Source: Pseudomonas sp. FeN3W
GTDB taxonomy: Bacteria; Pseudomonadota; Gammaproteobacteria; Pseudomonadales; Pseudomonadaceae
Reading direction: 5' to 3'
Assembly (NCBI GenBank): GCA_030263805.2
Contig: CP136010.1
Span: 1-64,000 of the forward strand
Length of the DNA: 64,000 nucleotides
Shown: one piece after another, positions 53,081 through 62,394 of the stretch
Numbering within the stretch: position 1 is the first letter of the stretch
How the letters are laid out: the number at the start of each line of letters is the position of its first letter
Notes under the pieces: generated by a model
Told to the model about the DNA's origin: nothing
Databases searched by the model: none
Seen by the model: the letters and a program-made list of their open reading frames with translations, nothing else
Translations under genes and position numbers: made by a program

Positions 53081-54877
53081 ATGAATAGTTCCGATCTATA
53101 CCTTAAACCGATACATGAACTGCTCACTGACAAGCAGGGCAACCCGGCAAAATTCTGGATTCCAGCCTACCAACGCGGCTATCGCTGGAAACCCCTGCAG
53201 GTGACCCAGTTGCTGGACGACATCCGCGAATTCATCCGCCGCCGCAACCCGCAGCCGGACGATTTCTACTGTCTCCAACCACTGGTTATCAAGATATCTG
53301 AATACGGCCTATTTGAGGTTGTCGATGGCCAGCAACGGTTGACCACACTGCTGCTGATTCTTCGTCATTTCAATGAGCGGCTGGCGGAAAAGTACCGCCA
53401 GCCGCTATTCACGCTGGACTACGAAACCCGGCCGCACTTACTGGCATTTCTTGATGGACCAAGTGAATCTCTTGCTGAAAGCAATGTCGACTACTTCCAC
53501 TTGTTCAATGCAATCAAAACCATCGAGAGTTGGTTCAGCAAGCACGCTCATGAAGTAGATGAAATTAAGTCGACGCTGTTGAACAAGACCCGGGTAATCT
53601 GGTTCGAGTTGGCTGCCAAAGACAACGCTGTTGATGCCTTCACTCGACTCAACGTAGGCAAGATTCCCCTGACCGATGACGAGCTAATCCGCGCTCTGTT
53701 CCTCAAGTATGAGGATGCTAGCGATTCAGGCAGCGCTCTCAGGCAACTGAAGATCGCCCACGAATGGGATCAACTGGAGAAGGCCCTGCAAGCAGACGAA
53801 TTCTGGTACTTCCTCAGCAACCAGCAGGGCCGCCCGCAGAACCGGATCGGCCTGCTATTTGAGTTGGTGGCCAAGTCCGATGGACAGAGTGACGGAATAG
53901 ACCAGGGCGAGCATAGCGTATTCCATGCCTATAGCAGGAAACTTAAAGTTTCCTGCGCTACCTCGAATGAATGGTTACGCATCAAGCAGACCTTCATGAT
54001 GCTCGAGGAGTGGTTTGAGGATCGCACGCTTTACCACATCGTTGGATTCCTGATTAGTCAGGGCATGGATGTCGCAAAAATCTGCGAACTTTCGCTTCAT
54101 ACCACCAAGAGTGATTTTGAACGTAAGCTTCGCAAAGAGGTTTTTATACGCACCATCGGTGACGAAGACATCGACGCACTGTCACCTGAGGCGCTTCTCC
54201 TGTGTGTCAGCGAACGTCTCGCCGAACTGGAATATGGCCGTCATTCACCAAGCATTCGCTCGCTGTTATTGCTGTTCAATCTGGCGACTCTTCTGGGGAG
54301 CCCTCGCTCCAACCTGCGCTTCCAGTTCGACAGTTTCAAGTCCGGGGAGTGGGACATTGAACATGTACGCTCGATTGCCTCCAGCCGCCCGATGCGCCTG
54401 CATGACCAAGTGCACTGGTTGAACCTGTGTGCGGGCTACTTGGAAGCCCAGAAACAGGAAGACAAGGTGAAGCAGATCAGGCAACTGTTGAAGAGCATTC
54501 ATTCTTTTATCGAAAGATCAAAGAAAGATCATTCAGATGAGGCCTTCGAAGCGCTGTACAAAAAATTGTTGGCCTTCTTCCAAGAGAACGACGAGGCGCC
54601 GACCGACCATGGCATCTGCAACCTGACTCTGCTGGATAAAAGAACCAACCGCAGCTACAAGAACGCTGTGTTCGCCGTCAAGCGCAAGGCTCTGCTTGAC
54701 CTCGACCAGTCGGGGATCTTCGTGCCGCTTTGCACTCGCAATGTGTTCCTCAAATGTTACAGCCCGCAGGCCGACAACGTGATGTTCTGGAGCAAAGATG
54801 ATCGTGAGGCCTACCAAGCCGAACTCACCCGATCCCTAGTGGGCTTCTTCAGTGCAGCCCAGGAGATTACCCAATGA
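53081..54877 (+). CDS. DUF262 protein with HNH-like C-terminus (GmrSD-like)
   Basis: This encodes 598 residues. The N-terminal DUF262 domain has FWIPAYQRGYRWKPLQVTQL (about 26-45) and VVDGQQRLTTLLLI (about 85-98), the NTP-binding motifs of GmrS-type proteins. VDAFTRLNVGKIPLTDDELI is the third family motif. Toward the C-terminus WDIEHVRSIASSRP and then LTLLDKRTNRSYKNAVFAVK resemble the DUF1524 His-Me nuclease with its His and Asn. GmrSD enzymes cut glucosylated or otherwise modified DNA using NTP. It overlaps the next DUF262 gene by ATGA. The 273 bases upstream hold no gene and probably its promoter. Confidence 0.8.
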   Translation: MNSSDLYLKPIHELLTDKQGNPAKFWIPAYQRGYRWKPLQVTQLLDDIREFIRRRNPQPDDFYCLQPLVIKISEYGLFEVVDGQQRLTTLLLILRHFNERLAEKYRQPLFTLDYETRPHLLAFLDGPSESLAESNVDYFHLFNAIKTIESWFSKHAHEVDEIKSTLLNKTRVIWFELAAKDNAVDAFTRLNVGKIPLTDDELIRALFLKYEDASDSGSALRQLKIAHEWDQLEKALQADEFWYFLSNQQGRPQNRIGLLFELVAKSDGQSDGIDQGEHSVFHAYSRKLKVSCATSNEWLRIKQTFMMLEEWFEDRTLYHIVGFLISQGMDVAKICELSLHTTKSDFERKLRKEVFIRTIGDEDIDALSPEALLLCVSERLAELEYGRHSPSIRSLLLLFNLATLLGSPRSNLRFQFDSFKSGEWDIEHVRSIASSRPMRLHDQVHWLNLCAGYLEAQKQEDKVKQIRQLLKSIHSFIERSKKDHSDEAFEALYKKLLAFFQENDEAPTDHGICNLTLLDKRTNRSYKNAVFAVKRKALLDLDQSGIFVPLCTRNVFLKCYSPQADNVMFWSKDDREAYQAELTRSLVGFFSAAQEITQ

Positions 54878-57285
54878 GCGAGTCTGGCAGCCAGATCACC
54901 CTGAAACAGCTGATGAGTCGCCACCAGCGCATTCAAATCCCGATGATCCAGCGCGATTATGCCCAGGGCCGCCCGGCGGCAGAGGATGTACGCGAGGAGT
55001 TTCTTGGGACTCTGCAGCAGGCATTTGAGTTGTTACCCAATGACACCGCTCTGCCACTAAACCTGGACTTCATTTACGGTAGCGTCGATATTGACGGCCC
55101 GGTCCGTTTCCTACCACTCGATGGCCAGCAGCGGCTAACCACCCTGTTCCTACTGCATTGGTACCTGGCCTGGCGCGACGGCTGCCAGGCTGAGTTTCAG
55201 GAGGTGTTCTGCGAAGGAGAAGGCTCTCGGTTTTCTTACCGAGTACGATCGAGCAGTGCCGAGTTCTTCGATGCACTGGTGAACTTCTGGCCGTCGCGTG
55301 GGGCCGCTGACGGAGCTTCATTGATCAAGCTGATAACCAACCAGGCTTGGTATTTTCGTTACTGGCGCTTGGACCCAACCATTCAATCATGCCTGATTAT
55401 GTTGGAGGCAATTCATAAACGATTCGCCAACATCATGGGTGCGTATGCCCGGTTGATGGATGAAAAACAACCTGTGATCACCTTCCAGTTGCTGGACCTC
55501 GACCATTTTGGGCTGTCCGATGACCTGTACATCAAGATGAACGCCCGTGGTAAACCGCTGACTGCGTTCGAGACATTTAAGGCCCGCTATGAACATGAAC
55601 TGAAGAGTCAGTTCGCCGATGAGACCAGAATTATCGGCCGTCAAACCTTCTCAATCGCCGATTACTTCGCTCGTCGCATGGATACCAGTTGGGCCGATTT
55701 CTTCTGGGCGTATCGCGACAAGGAAACCCACCTTTACGACGATGCGATCATGAATTTCTTCCATACCGTAGCTTTCCTTTGCCGGGATCCGGAGCAATCC
55801 AGCTACCTAGAGGATGTCAGTACATTTAGGACTAAACCATTGAAGTCAGCCTATGCCCTTTATCAAAAAGGAAGCTGGCTGGAGCGGGACTTCTCTGCAA
55901 CCCTGATGTTGCTGCTGGAAACCTGGAGTGGTCAGGGCAACCAGTTCACGCCGCTATTGCCGGGCAACCCATACTTTAACGAAGCGAACATATTCCAACG
56001 TTTGGTCAGCGATCCTGCGAGTCTGTCCTATACCGATCTTGTGCAGCTTTTTGCATTCGTCGCGTTCCTACGTGCTACTGCTGAGCAGCCCGAGCGGCAA
56101 GCACTACTGGAATGGATGCGGGTGATTTACAACCTGTCAGTCAACTCCAGCTACGAACGCCCCGCCGATATGCAGCGCAGTTTGCTGGCAGTACAGGGGT
56201 TGCTGCCGCACGCCGGAGATATCCTCACCTACTTCGCCAGTAACGAAAAGCCCACCCCAGGTTTTAACCTACAGCAGGTCGGTGAAGAGCAGATAAAGGC
56301 CAAGTTGTTGCTGCGGCACTGTGGTTGGCGCGAGCTAATCGAGCGCGCTGAAAAACATGGCTACTTCAAGGGGCAGATTGAGTTCTTGCTGGAGTTCAGC
56401 GGCGCCTCCACCGATCAATGCAAAACCGGCTTGTCACACTGGCGATCTAGCGACCACCTTGCGCTACAACAACGCTTTTCCGGATACCTCGAAAAGGCGG
56501 AAGTAATGTTCAATGCGCGCGGATTGAACAGCTTGACGGAGTACCGCTGGGAGCGGGCTTTATTATCACTAGGGGACTACTTTTTGCGCAGTGGATCCAA
56601 CTACTCGTTCTTGGTTAACTCAGCGTCGGAACAGGCAAGTTGGAAGCGGTTGTTACGTGGCAGCACCTGGGAAAATGCGCATCATGCTCGAGCGATTTTG
56701 CAAAGATTGTTGGATCAGATCAATCTGGACATCCCGCTTGATGAACAGTTGGACAACTTGATTGCCATCGCTGAAGACCTTGAGCCCTGGCGTCAAATCA
56801 TGGTGAATACGCCCGACGTGTTCCGCTACTGTGGTGAGCACGCGTTACGGTGGAATAACGATGAGATCTACCTGCTCAAGAAGAGTCGCATGAGCGGGAT
56901 GCACGCTGAGTTGTTCAGCTTTCACTTGCACGCGGAGCTTAAAGCGGAGCAGCTGCAGAAGAAGCTCTTACCGCTGAGGCTCCAGGAGTACCAATCAGTC
57001 AGTGGCTCGGAGTACGAACCGTACGTGAGCTTGGCTCTCTCATTCCTGAGCCGCAGCTTGAGTATCGCCGTCTTTTCAACTTTAGGGCTTTTTAGGATTC
57101 AAGTATCTCGAAAACTACTGAAACCCTTGCCTAATGTGGAAGACTTGTTGGTCGATAAATTCAAGTTTGACGTGCACAAGGAACAGATCACACTAGACGT
57201 TGCACGCGGTCGCATTCACACAACCCTCCGCGCCATAGCCCGGAATATTAAGGCTTTGGAGGAGCGTATGGCTGATGGTTTGTGA
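54874..57285 (+). CDS. second DUF262 protein
   Basis: This encodes 803 residues. RIQIPMIQRDYAQGRPAAED (about 19-38) and FLPLDGQQRLTTLFLLHWYL (about 75-94) are the DUF262 motifs, and IKMNARGKPLTAFETFKARY is the third. The large C-terminal part is helical without a recognisable nuclease motif, in contrast to its partner. It starts by ATGA overlap on the HNH-containing DUF262 gene, so both are made together in similar amounts. A two-protein modified-DNA restriction system is inferred. It is the last rightward defence gene before the IS cluster; an IS5-family element inserted 64 bases after its stop. Confidence 0.78.
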   Translation: MSESGSQITLKQLMSRHQRIQIPMIQRDYAQGRPAAEDVREEFLGTLQQAFELLPNDTALPLNLDFIYGSVDIDGPVRFLPLDGQQRLTTLFLLHWYLAWRDGCQAEFQEVFCEGEGSRFSYRVRSSSAEFFDALVNFWPSRGAADGASLIKLITNQAWYFRYWRLDPTIQSCLIMLEAIHKRFANIMGAYARLMDEKQPVITFQLLDLDHFGLSDDLYIKMNARGKPLTAFETFKARYEHELKSQFADETRIIGRQTFSIADYFARRMDTSWADFFWAYRDKETHLYDDAIMNFFHTVAFLCRDPEQSSYLEDVSTFRTKPLKSAYALYQKGSWLERDFSATLMLLLETWSGQGNQFTPLLPGNPYFNEANIFQRLVSDPASLSYTDLVQLFAFVAFLRATAEQPERQALLEWMRVIYNLSVNSSYERPADMQRSLLAVQGLLPHAGDILTYFASNEKPTPGFNLQQVGEEQIKAKLLLRHCGWRELIERAEKHGYFKGQIEFLLEFSGASTDQCKTGLSHWRSSDHLALQQRFSGYLEKAEVMFNARGLNSLTEYRWERALLSLGDYFLRSGSNYSFLVNSASEQASWKRLLRGSTWENAHHARAILQRLLDQINLDIPLDEQLDNLIAIAEDLEPWRQIMVNTPDVFRYCGEHALRWNNDEIYLLKKSRMSGMHAELFSFHLHAELKAEQLQKKLLPLRLQEYQSVSGSEYEPYVSLALSFLSRSLSIAVFSTLGLFRIQVSRKLLKPLPNVEDLLVDKFKFDVHKEQITLDVARGRIHTTLRAIARNIKALEERMADGL

Positions 57286-57498
57286 GATCTTGTTGGGGAC
57301 GTGGGCCTAGCGGATTCGTTCGCGATGGCCTACGTGCCTTTTATCCCGCTAGGGAAGGTCTGAAGTAACCCTGTATTTCCGGTCGACTTCAGCCCTCGCT
57401 GCTTTTGAAAGCGGGCCGTCGATCAAAATCGACCAGGTAACCCGCTCAGTTCTCCGTTTTTGGCCGCCGCGGGCACCTCGCAGCAGCCATTTTCCGCA

Positions 57499-57966
57499 TT
57501 ACAGGCGTACCTCTCCTGCGGTAGTCAGCAAATGTCGGCGCGCCATCCATAGGTTCGACAGCGCGAACAGCGTCACCAGCTGAGCGGTGTTCTTGGCCAG
57601 GCCACGGAAGCGCACCTTCACGTAACCGAACTGGCGCTTGATCACTCGAAACGGGTGCTCGACCTTCGCTCGCACTTGTGCCTTGGCCTTCTCGATCTTG
57701 CGCTTGGCTTTGTACAGGGCGCTGCGTTTATCGAGCTTCTTGTAGGTGCTGCGGCGTGCTGCGACCTGCCAGATCACTTCGCGGCCAGCATGTTCGGGGC
57801 GCTTTTCGACGCCAGTGTAGCCGGCATCGGCGCAGACGACGTTCTCTTCACCATGCAGCAGTTTGTCGACCTGGGTGACATCCGCCACGTTTGCCGCCGT
57901 GCCGACCACGCTGTGCACCAGCCCCGACTCGTCATCCACACCGATGTGCGCCTTCATGCCAAAGTG
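57499..57966 (-). pseudogene. IS5-family transposase, C-terminal part after the intron
   Basis: This fragment begins at HFGMKAHIGVDDESGLVHSV and runs through VVCADAGYTGVEKRPEHAGR and KVEHPFRVIKRQFGYVKVRF to a normal C-terminus. It contains the second catalytic Asp (DAGYTG) and the Glu (VEHPFRV) of the DDE triad. It continues the N-terminal fragment at 59817-60329, and the two join into about 326 residues if the intron is spliced precisely. Marked as split rather than dead because splicing could restore it. Confidence 0.85.
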
Positions 57967-58004
57967 GTGAGTCGGCCGCGGGAACTGCCCCCGCAGCCGC
58001 TCGC

Positions 58005-58039
58005 AGAACCGTACGTGACACTCTCGCGTCATACGGCTC
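58005..58039 (-). ncRNA. group II intron domain V
   Basis: The minus strand reads GAGCCGTATGACGCG, then AGAG-type tip, then GTGTCACGTACGGTTCT, a near-canonical 34-nt domain V hairpin with the AGC-like catalytic triad region. It overlaps the stop codon region of the reverse transcriptase gene. Confidence 0.85.
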
Positions 58040-59297
58040 CCGTTATCCAACCTTGCTGCCCGGTCACTCGCCAGTGATGAAACAGCCGGGGTACCACAGT
58101 CCGCATCTTGTCCAGCCATTGGCTAATGCGCCGCTTGCGCCTATGAAGGGCCTTGTATTTTCGTCGGGCCCAGCGTTCAAGCGCGCGGTCAATGTGCTGG
58201 AAGATGCCAAGCATGGCTGTCCGATAGAACGAGCCATAGTATTGCCACCACCCCTGTATCACTGGATTGTAGAGCCGAGCCACGTCGACCAGCGTCACGT
58301 GGGTTTGGCGATTGAGTCGCCACCTGCGTACCGCTTGCCGCATCCGCTTTAAGGCATCCGCACTCGCTCCCGGAAGGAAGCTCGTGAAGAGCTGGTCTTG
58401 TTTGCTGAGCGCCTTCCTCGGCCTAAAGGTGAAGCCGAGGAAGGTAAAGCTCACATGCGGATAACCTGCGCGACGGTTACTGTCCTTGCAGTACACGACC
58501 TTCGATTTCTCGGGGTGCATCGTCAAGCCACAGGCAGCCAGCCGTGAAGCAATGGAGCGCATCACGTACTCCGCTTGCTTTCGACTGCGGCAGTGCACCA
58601 CCGCATCATCGGCGTAGCGGGCAAACGGGCAGTTGGGGCTGGTACGTTGCATCCAGGTGTCGAAGGCATAGTGCATGAACAGATTCATCAGGAGGGGACT
58701 GATCACTCCACCTTGCGGGGTGCCGCGTTCGCGTGGGACGCGCATGCCGTCATCCGTTTCGAACGGCGCAACCAGCCACCGCTCGATGTACAGAAGTATC
58801 CAGTCCTCCTTGATGTGCAGGCGCACCGCCTTCATCAGCAATCCATGATTGATCTGATCGAAGGCTGCCTTGATATCAAACTCCACCACCCAGTCGTATC
58901 GCCAGCAGCGCTCACGCGTGATCGCCACCGCCTGCTTCGCTGATCGTCCCGGCCGGTACCCATAGGAGTCCGAGTGGAAGATCGAGTCCAGCTCCGGCTC
59001 GATGAGAAGCTTGACCACGGTTTGCGCGACACGATCACCAACCGTGGGCACTCCCAGCTTGCGCGTGCCTCCCGATGCCTTGGGAATTTCTACTTGCTTG
59101 ACCGGAGGCGGGAAGTACGACCCCGACGACATCCGATTCCACAGCTTGTAGAGATTCTTAGACAGATCCCGCTCGAAATCGGCGATGGTTTCATCGTCGA
59201 TGCCGGCAGCACCGCGGTTGGCCCTGACCTGCTGGTAGGCGTCCCATACCGTGCGTTTCGCTATGTCATAAGGTTTCGCCGAGCTCACGCCACTCAT
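58029..59297 (-). CDS. ltrA: group II intron reverse transcriptase/maturase
   Basis: This encodes 422 residues. RT motifs run in order: IPKASGGTRKLGVPTVGDRV (residues 71-90), SYGYRPGRSAKQAV, VVEFDIKAAFDQINHG with the first catalytic Asp, RGTPQGGVISPLLMNL, and ARYADDAVV with the YADD box at 228-231. A maturase region (GWWQYYGSFYRTAMLGIF, ERWARRKYKALHRRKRR) follows. No C-terminal HNH endonuclease is present, so mobility would rely on RT-driven retrohoming without that domain. The stop lies within domain V. It helps the intron splice and move. Confidence 0.93.
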   Translation of the reverse strand: MSGVSSAKPYDIAKRTVWDAYQQVRANRGAAGIDDETIADFERDLSKNLYKLWNRMSSGSYFPPPVKQVEIPKASGGTRKLGVPTVGDRVAQTVVKLLIEPELDSIFHSDSYGYRPGRSAKQAVAITRERCWRYDWVVEFDIKAAFDQINHGLLMKAVRLHIKEDWILLYIERWLVAPFETDDGMRVPRERGTPQGGVISPLLMNLFMHYAFDTWMQRTSPNCPFARYADDAVVHCRSRKQAEYVMRSIASRLAACGLTMHPEKSKVVYCKDSNRRAGYPHVSFTFLGFTFRPRKALSKQDQLFTSFLPGASADALKRMRQAVRRWRLNRQTHVTLVDVARLYNPVIQGWWQYYGSFYRTAMLGIFQHIDRALERWARRKYKALHRRKRRISQWLDKMRTVVPRLFHHWRVTGQQGWITGAV

Positions 59298-59816
59298 CCC
59301 CGGAGGTTGGCAACGCTCGTCGGCCGGATAACGCCGCCCCTTCGCTCCACCTCCATTACAGAGGCTTCATCGCTACTACGGGAGGCTCCGCCCCTCGTTC
59401 CAGCATCGGTATTCTTCCTCATGGTGTTGGCCATTTGTCATTTTCCTTCGCATCTGGAACAAGGTTCTCACGTTCCGTACCAAAGCCTGTATGAAGATCA
59501 TGCCGCCTATACACCGGCTGCCATCGGGTCCGTAAGCAGGTAACGCCCCGACTTGTCCTGAAGCCAGTACTCCACCTCAGTTTCGGCAGCACCTTGGGCA
59601 TAACGATGCGTCATCGGACGGTTTGCTTTCGCTCATCTTCTCCATACTCACCTGCCATCCTCAGGGATGACTTTTCCTCGGTCGCTCACCACCACACCTT
59701 TTGGATGCAGCAGCACCGGGTGGTTTGAAGTCCGCTCCTGCAAGCCGACTTCGGAAGGCCTACTTCCATCTTCGGCACAGCAGCACAGGTCATCTGACCT
59801 GTGTTCGTGACACACA

Positions 59817-60329
59817 ATACTGGTTGCCCTTCTTGCTCTGGTGCATTTCCGGGTCACGCTTGCCGTCCTGGTTCTTGGTCGAGCTGGGCGCGTGGATCAG
59901 TGTGGCATCGACGATAGTGCCCTGGCGCAGCGACAGGCCGCGATCCCCCAGGTAGCCATTGATTACGCCGAGGATGCCGGCTGCCAGCTCATGTTTCTCC
60001 AGCAAGCGACGGAAGTTGAGGATGGTGGTTTCGTCGGGAATGCGCTCCAGGCTCAGCCCGGCGAACTGACGCAGGATGGTCGTCTCGTAGAGCGCTTCTT
60101 CCATGGCCGGGTCGCTGTAGCCGAACCAGTTCTGCATCAGATGGATACGTAACATGGCCATCAGCGGATAGGCTGGACGACCACCTTCACCCTTTGGGTA
60201 GTGTGGCTCGATCAGGGCAATCAATCCCTTCCACGGCACAACCTGATCCATCTCGATCAGGAACAATTCCTTACGGGTCTGCTTGCGCTTGCCGGCGTAC
60301 TCGGCGTCGGCGAAGGTCATCTGCTTCAT
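59817..60329 (-). pseudogene. IS5-family transposase, N-terminal part before the intron
   Basis: This starts KQMTFADAEYAGKRKQTRKE and contains WFGYSDPAMEEALYETTILR and GTIVDATLIHAPSSTKNQDG with the first catalytic Asp. It breaks after HQSKKGNQ, where the intron begins; the fragment continues out of family into intron sequence. Together with 57499-57966 it makes a complete IS5 transposase. Confidence 0.87.
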
Positions 60330-60537
60330 GGAAAAACTCGGCTGGCGGGATCGGCGTATTTCACCAGATTCGGGAAGTCTTTTTCAGACCTTCCCTAGAT
60401 CGGAAATCAAGGTCATCGTTAGCCGCTGATGTCATGCTGTTATCCACAACTCCGATACTATTTCGTTTTGCCGCCACAGGTTTTGGCGGCCTGAATCGTT
60501 TCGAGTTTCTTAGGCACTCGATGACTGCTTTCGGCCG

Positions 60538-62140
60538 ATTCTGTTGAAAAAGTAGGTTCAGCGGCAGCCGGCCGGTCGGATGTGCCTGCTGTCGAAGTGG
60601 CTGGAAGCCACTTCAAGTTGCCTTTCGGCGTTTCACTGAGCTTCCTTGCCCAGGTGTGAGGGTTAATTCGAGGGTTTCTGCTCGCCGCAGGCGCACCTAT
60701 CCCGTGATCGGTGGCCCGTGAGGCAGCAGCTTGGCCATACGTCTAAGGTTTTGCACAGTCGCGGCCAAGGTGAATTCGTCAGTCGCACCCGTCAGTCCAC
60801 GCAGTCGTAAACGGTCGAGTTTCATGATCCGTTGAGGTGGGCGAACAGCATCTCCACCTTCTTCCGTTCGCAACGAGAGACGAGGTATTCCGGCGTCTTG
60901 GCGATGCGTCGCGCCACGTCACGGGCCGCTTCATGGATGCTCCGAGCGATCTTGCGGAATGCAGTATTGGGGCAGCACTTCGCTTTCAGCGGGCAGGTGG
61001 CGCAGTCAGTTTGGCTGGAGCGGTAGATGATGGTGTTGGCCTTGGTCACCCGCGATCTTTGCTGGGTGAAGGTGCGCCATGCACTGCGCAGCGGTTTGCC
61101 GGCTGGGCAGCGGTATTCATTGGCCTCCTGATTCCAGTGGAAGTCATTACTGGAGAGGCTGTCGTCCTTGCGTTCGGTCTTGTCCCACACCGGCACGTGC
61201 GGCTCGATGTTCTTTTCTTCAACCATCCAGGACAGCATCGGGGCAGTGCCATAGGCGGTGTCGCCGATGAGGCGTGCCGGTGTGAGGTCGAACTGCGCTT
61301 CGACACGCTCAACCATCGTCCTGGTCGAATCGACCTCGGCGGTACGATGCGCCGGAGTCGCTTCTACATCCATGATCACGCCGTGCTCGGTGTCGATCAG
61401 GTAGTTGGTGGAGTAGGCAAAGTAAGCCGGGCCGCCTGGCGCTGCTGTCCAACGAGACAGCGGATCGGTGAGTGAAATCTTCTTGGGGAGGGCTTCAGCC
61501 AACGCCTCTTCATCAAGGGCTTCGAGGTACTCGCGTACGGCGCGGCTGCTGAGCGTTGGATCACTCCAATCGACTTCATCTCCCGCCACCCCACGTTGCC
61601 GGCTGGCATCCGCCTTGATGATGCTGGCGTCGACGGCGAAGCCTTCGCCCTTGACCAGGCCGGCCGCCATGCAGCGTCGCAGCACCTCATTGAACAACCA
61701 GCGGAACAGGCCGCTGTCACGGAAGCGGCCGTGGCGATTCTTCGAAAAGGTCGAGTGATTGGGGACTTCATCCTCCAGACCCAACCGGCAGAACCAACGG
61801 TAGGCCAGGTTGAGGTGCACTTCTTCGCATAGCCGTCGTTCGGAGCGGATGCCATAGCAGTAGCCGATGACCAGCATGCGCACTATCAACTCCGGGTCAA
61901 TCGAGGGTCGCCCGATGGGGCTATAGAAATCCGCCAGGTGGCGCGCAGGTCACTGAGATCCAGGCACTGGTCGATGCTGCGCAGGAGGTGTTGGGGCGGG
62001 ACGTGATCTTCCAAGTTGAACGAGTAGAACAGCCGCTGCTGTCCTCCCGGTAACTGTCCCATCATGCTGTTCGCCCCCGCGCTCGCTGACAGAGCAATTC
62101 TGCCGAAGGCATGGGGAAGCAGCTATTTTTTCAACAGAAT
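60538..62140 (-). mobile_element. IS1182-family insertion sequence
   Basis: The inverted ends read GATTCTGTTGAAAAAGTAG on the left and GATTCTGTTGAAAAAATAG on the right. Both are flanked by CGGCCG (60532-60537 and 62141-62146), which may be target duplication or part of the ends. The length is about 1.6 kb. Its transposase is broken by two frameshifts. It lies 143 bases from the IS5-family element. Confidence 0.85.
60697..62065 (-). pseudogene. IS1182-family transposase, frameshifted twice
   Basis: The N-terminus from the ATG at 62065 reads MGQLPGGQQRLFYSFNLEDH and then QHLLRSIDQCLDLSDL. A one-base loss near 61950 shifts the frame. The main part (60822-61889) carries VKGEGFAVDASIIKADASRQ, LIGDTAYGTAPMLSWMV and a zinc-like CATCPLKAKCC. 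A second one-base loss near 60834 shifts the end MKLDRLRLRGLTGATDEFTL out of frame. A complete transposase cannot be made without two frame corrections, so it is probably inactive. Confidence 0.85.
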
Positions 62141-62394
62141 CGGCCGTTCCCTGCCTGCCAGGGGCATGAAGCATGCCGGTCAGATTCGCTGCTAATAACT
62201 GGTAAGGTTGATGAGTGCAAATGGGTGGTCAAGTCTAAGCAATTATCGACGCACGCAATCGCTCCCGCCGCATGAAGCCCTAACCAGCGCCGATAACGGG
62301 CCCCTTCTCAAAGTCTGTGACTGACCGGCTGAGTCCGAGTATTTTGTGCCAAGCATCTATCCACTCTCGCCACATTCACGCCTTCTTGCCACCT

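Larger units (their letters stand above)
57967..59815 (-). mobile_element. group II intron with reverse transcriptase, inside an IS5 transposase gene
   Basis: The minus-strand 5' end begins GTGTGTCACG, fitting the GUGYG rule. The 3' end carries a domain V and domain VI-like hairpin followed by GACTCAC just before the transposase sequence resumes. The internal ORF is a reverse transcriptase/maturase. The length is about 1.85 kb. Exact junctions are uncertain by a few bases, because the reading frame of the joined exons fits best if the intron starts one base earlier, at 59816. About 500 bases between the RT start and the intron 5' end hold domains I-III without other genes. Confidence 0.88.
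57353..60394 (-). mobile_element. IS5-family element interrupted by a group II intron
   Basis: The inverted ends are GGAAGGTCTGAA on both sides, and the element is flanked by the 4-bp direct repeat CTAG (57349-57352 and 60395-60398), the YTAR-type target of IS5. Without the roughly 1.85-kb intron its length is about 1.19 kb, normal for IS5. The transposase gene is on the minus strand and split in two by the intron. The clean ends suggest recent insertion. Confidence 0.9.

Noticed and set aside
29609..57285. DISARM, Zorya or CRISPR systems in the defence block
   Set aside because: No DrmA/DrmB genes, no ZorA/ZorB motor pair and no regularly spaced repeats were seen. PglZ, BrxC and BrxL identify the locus as BREX.
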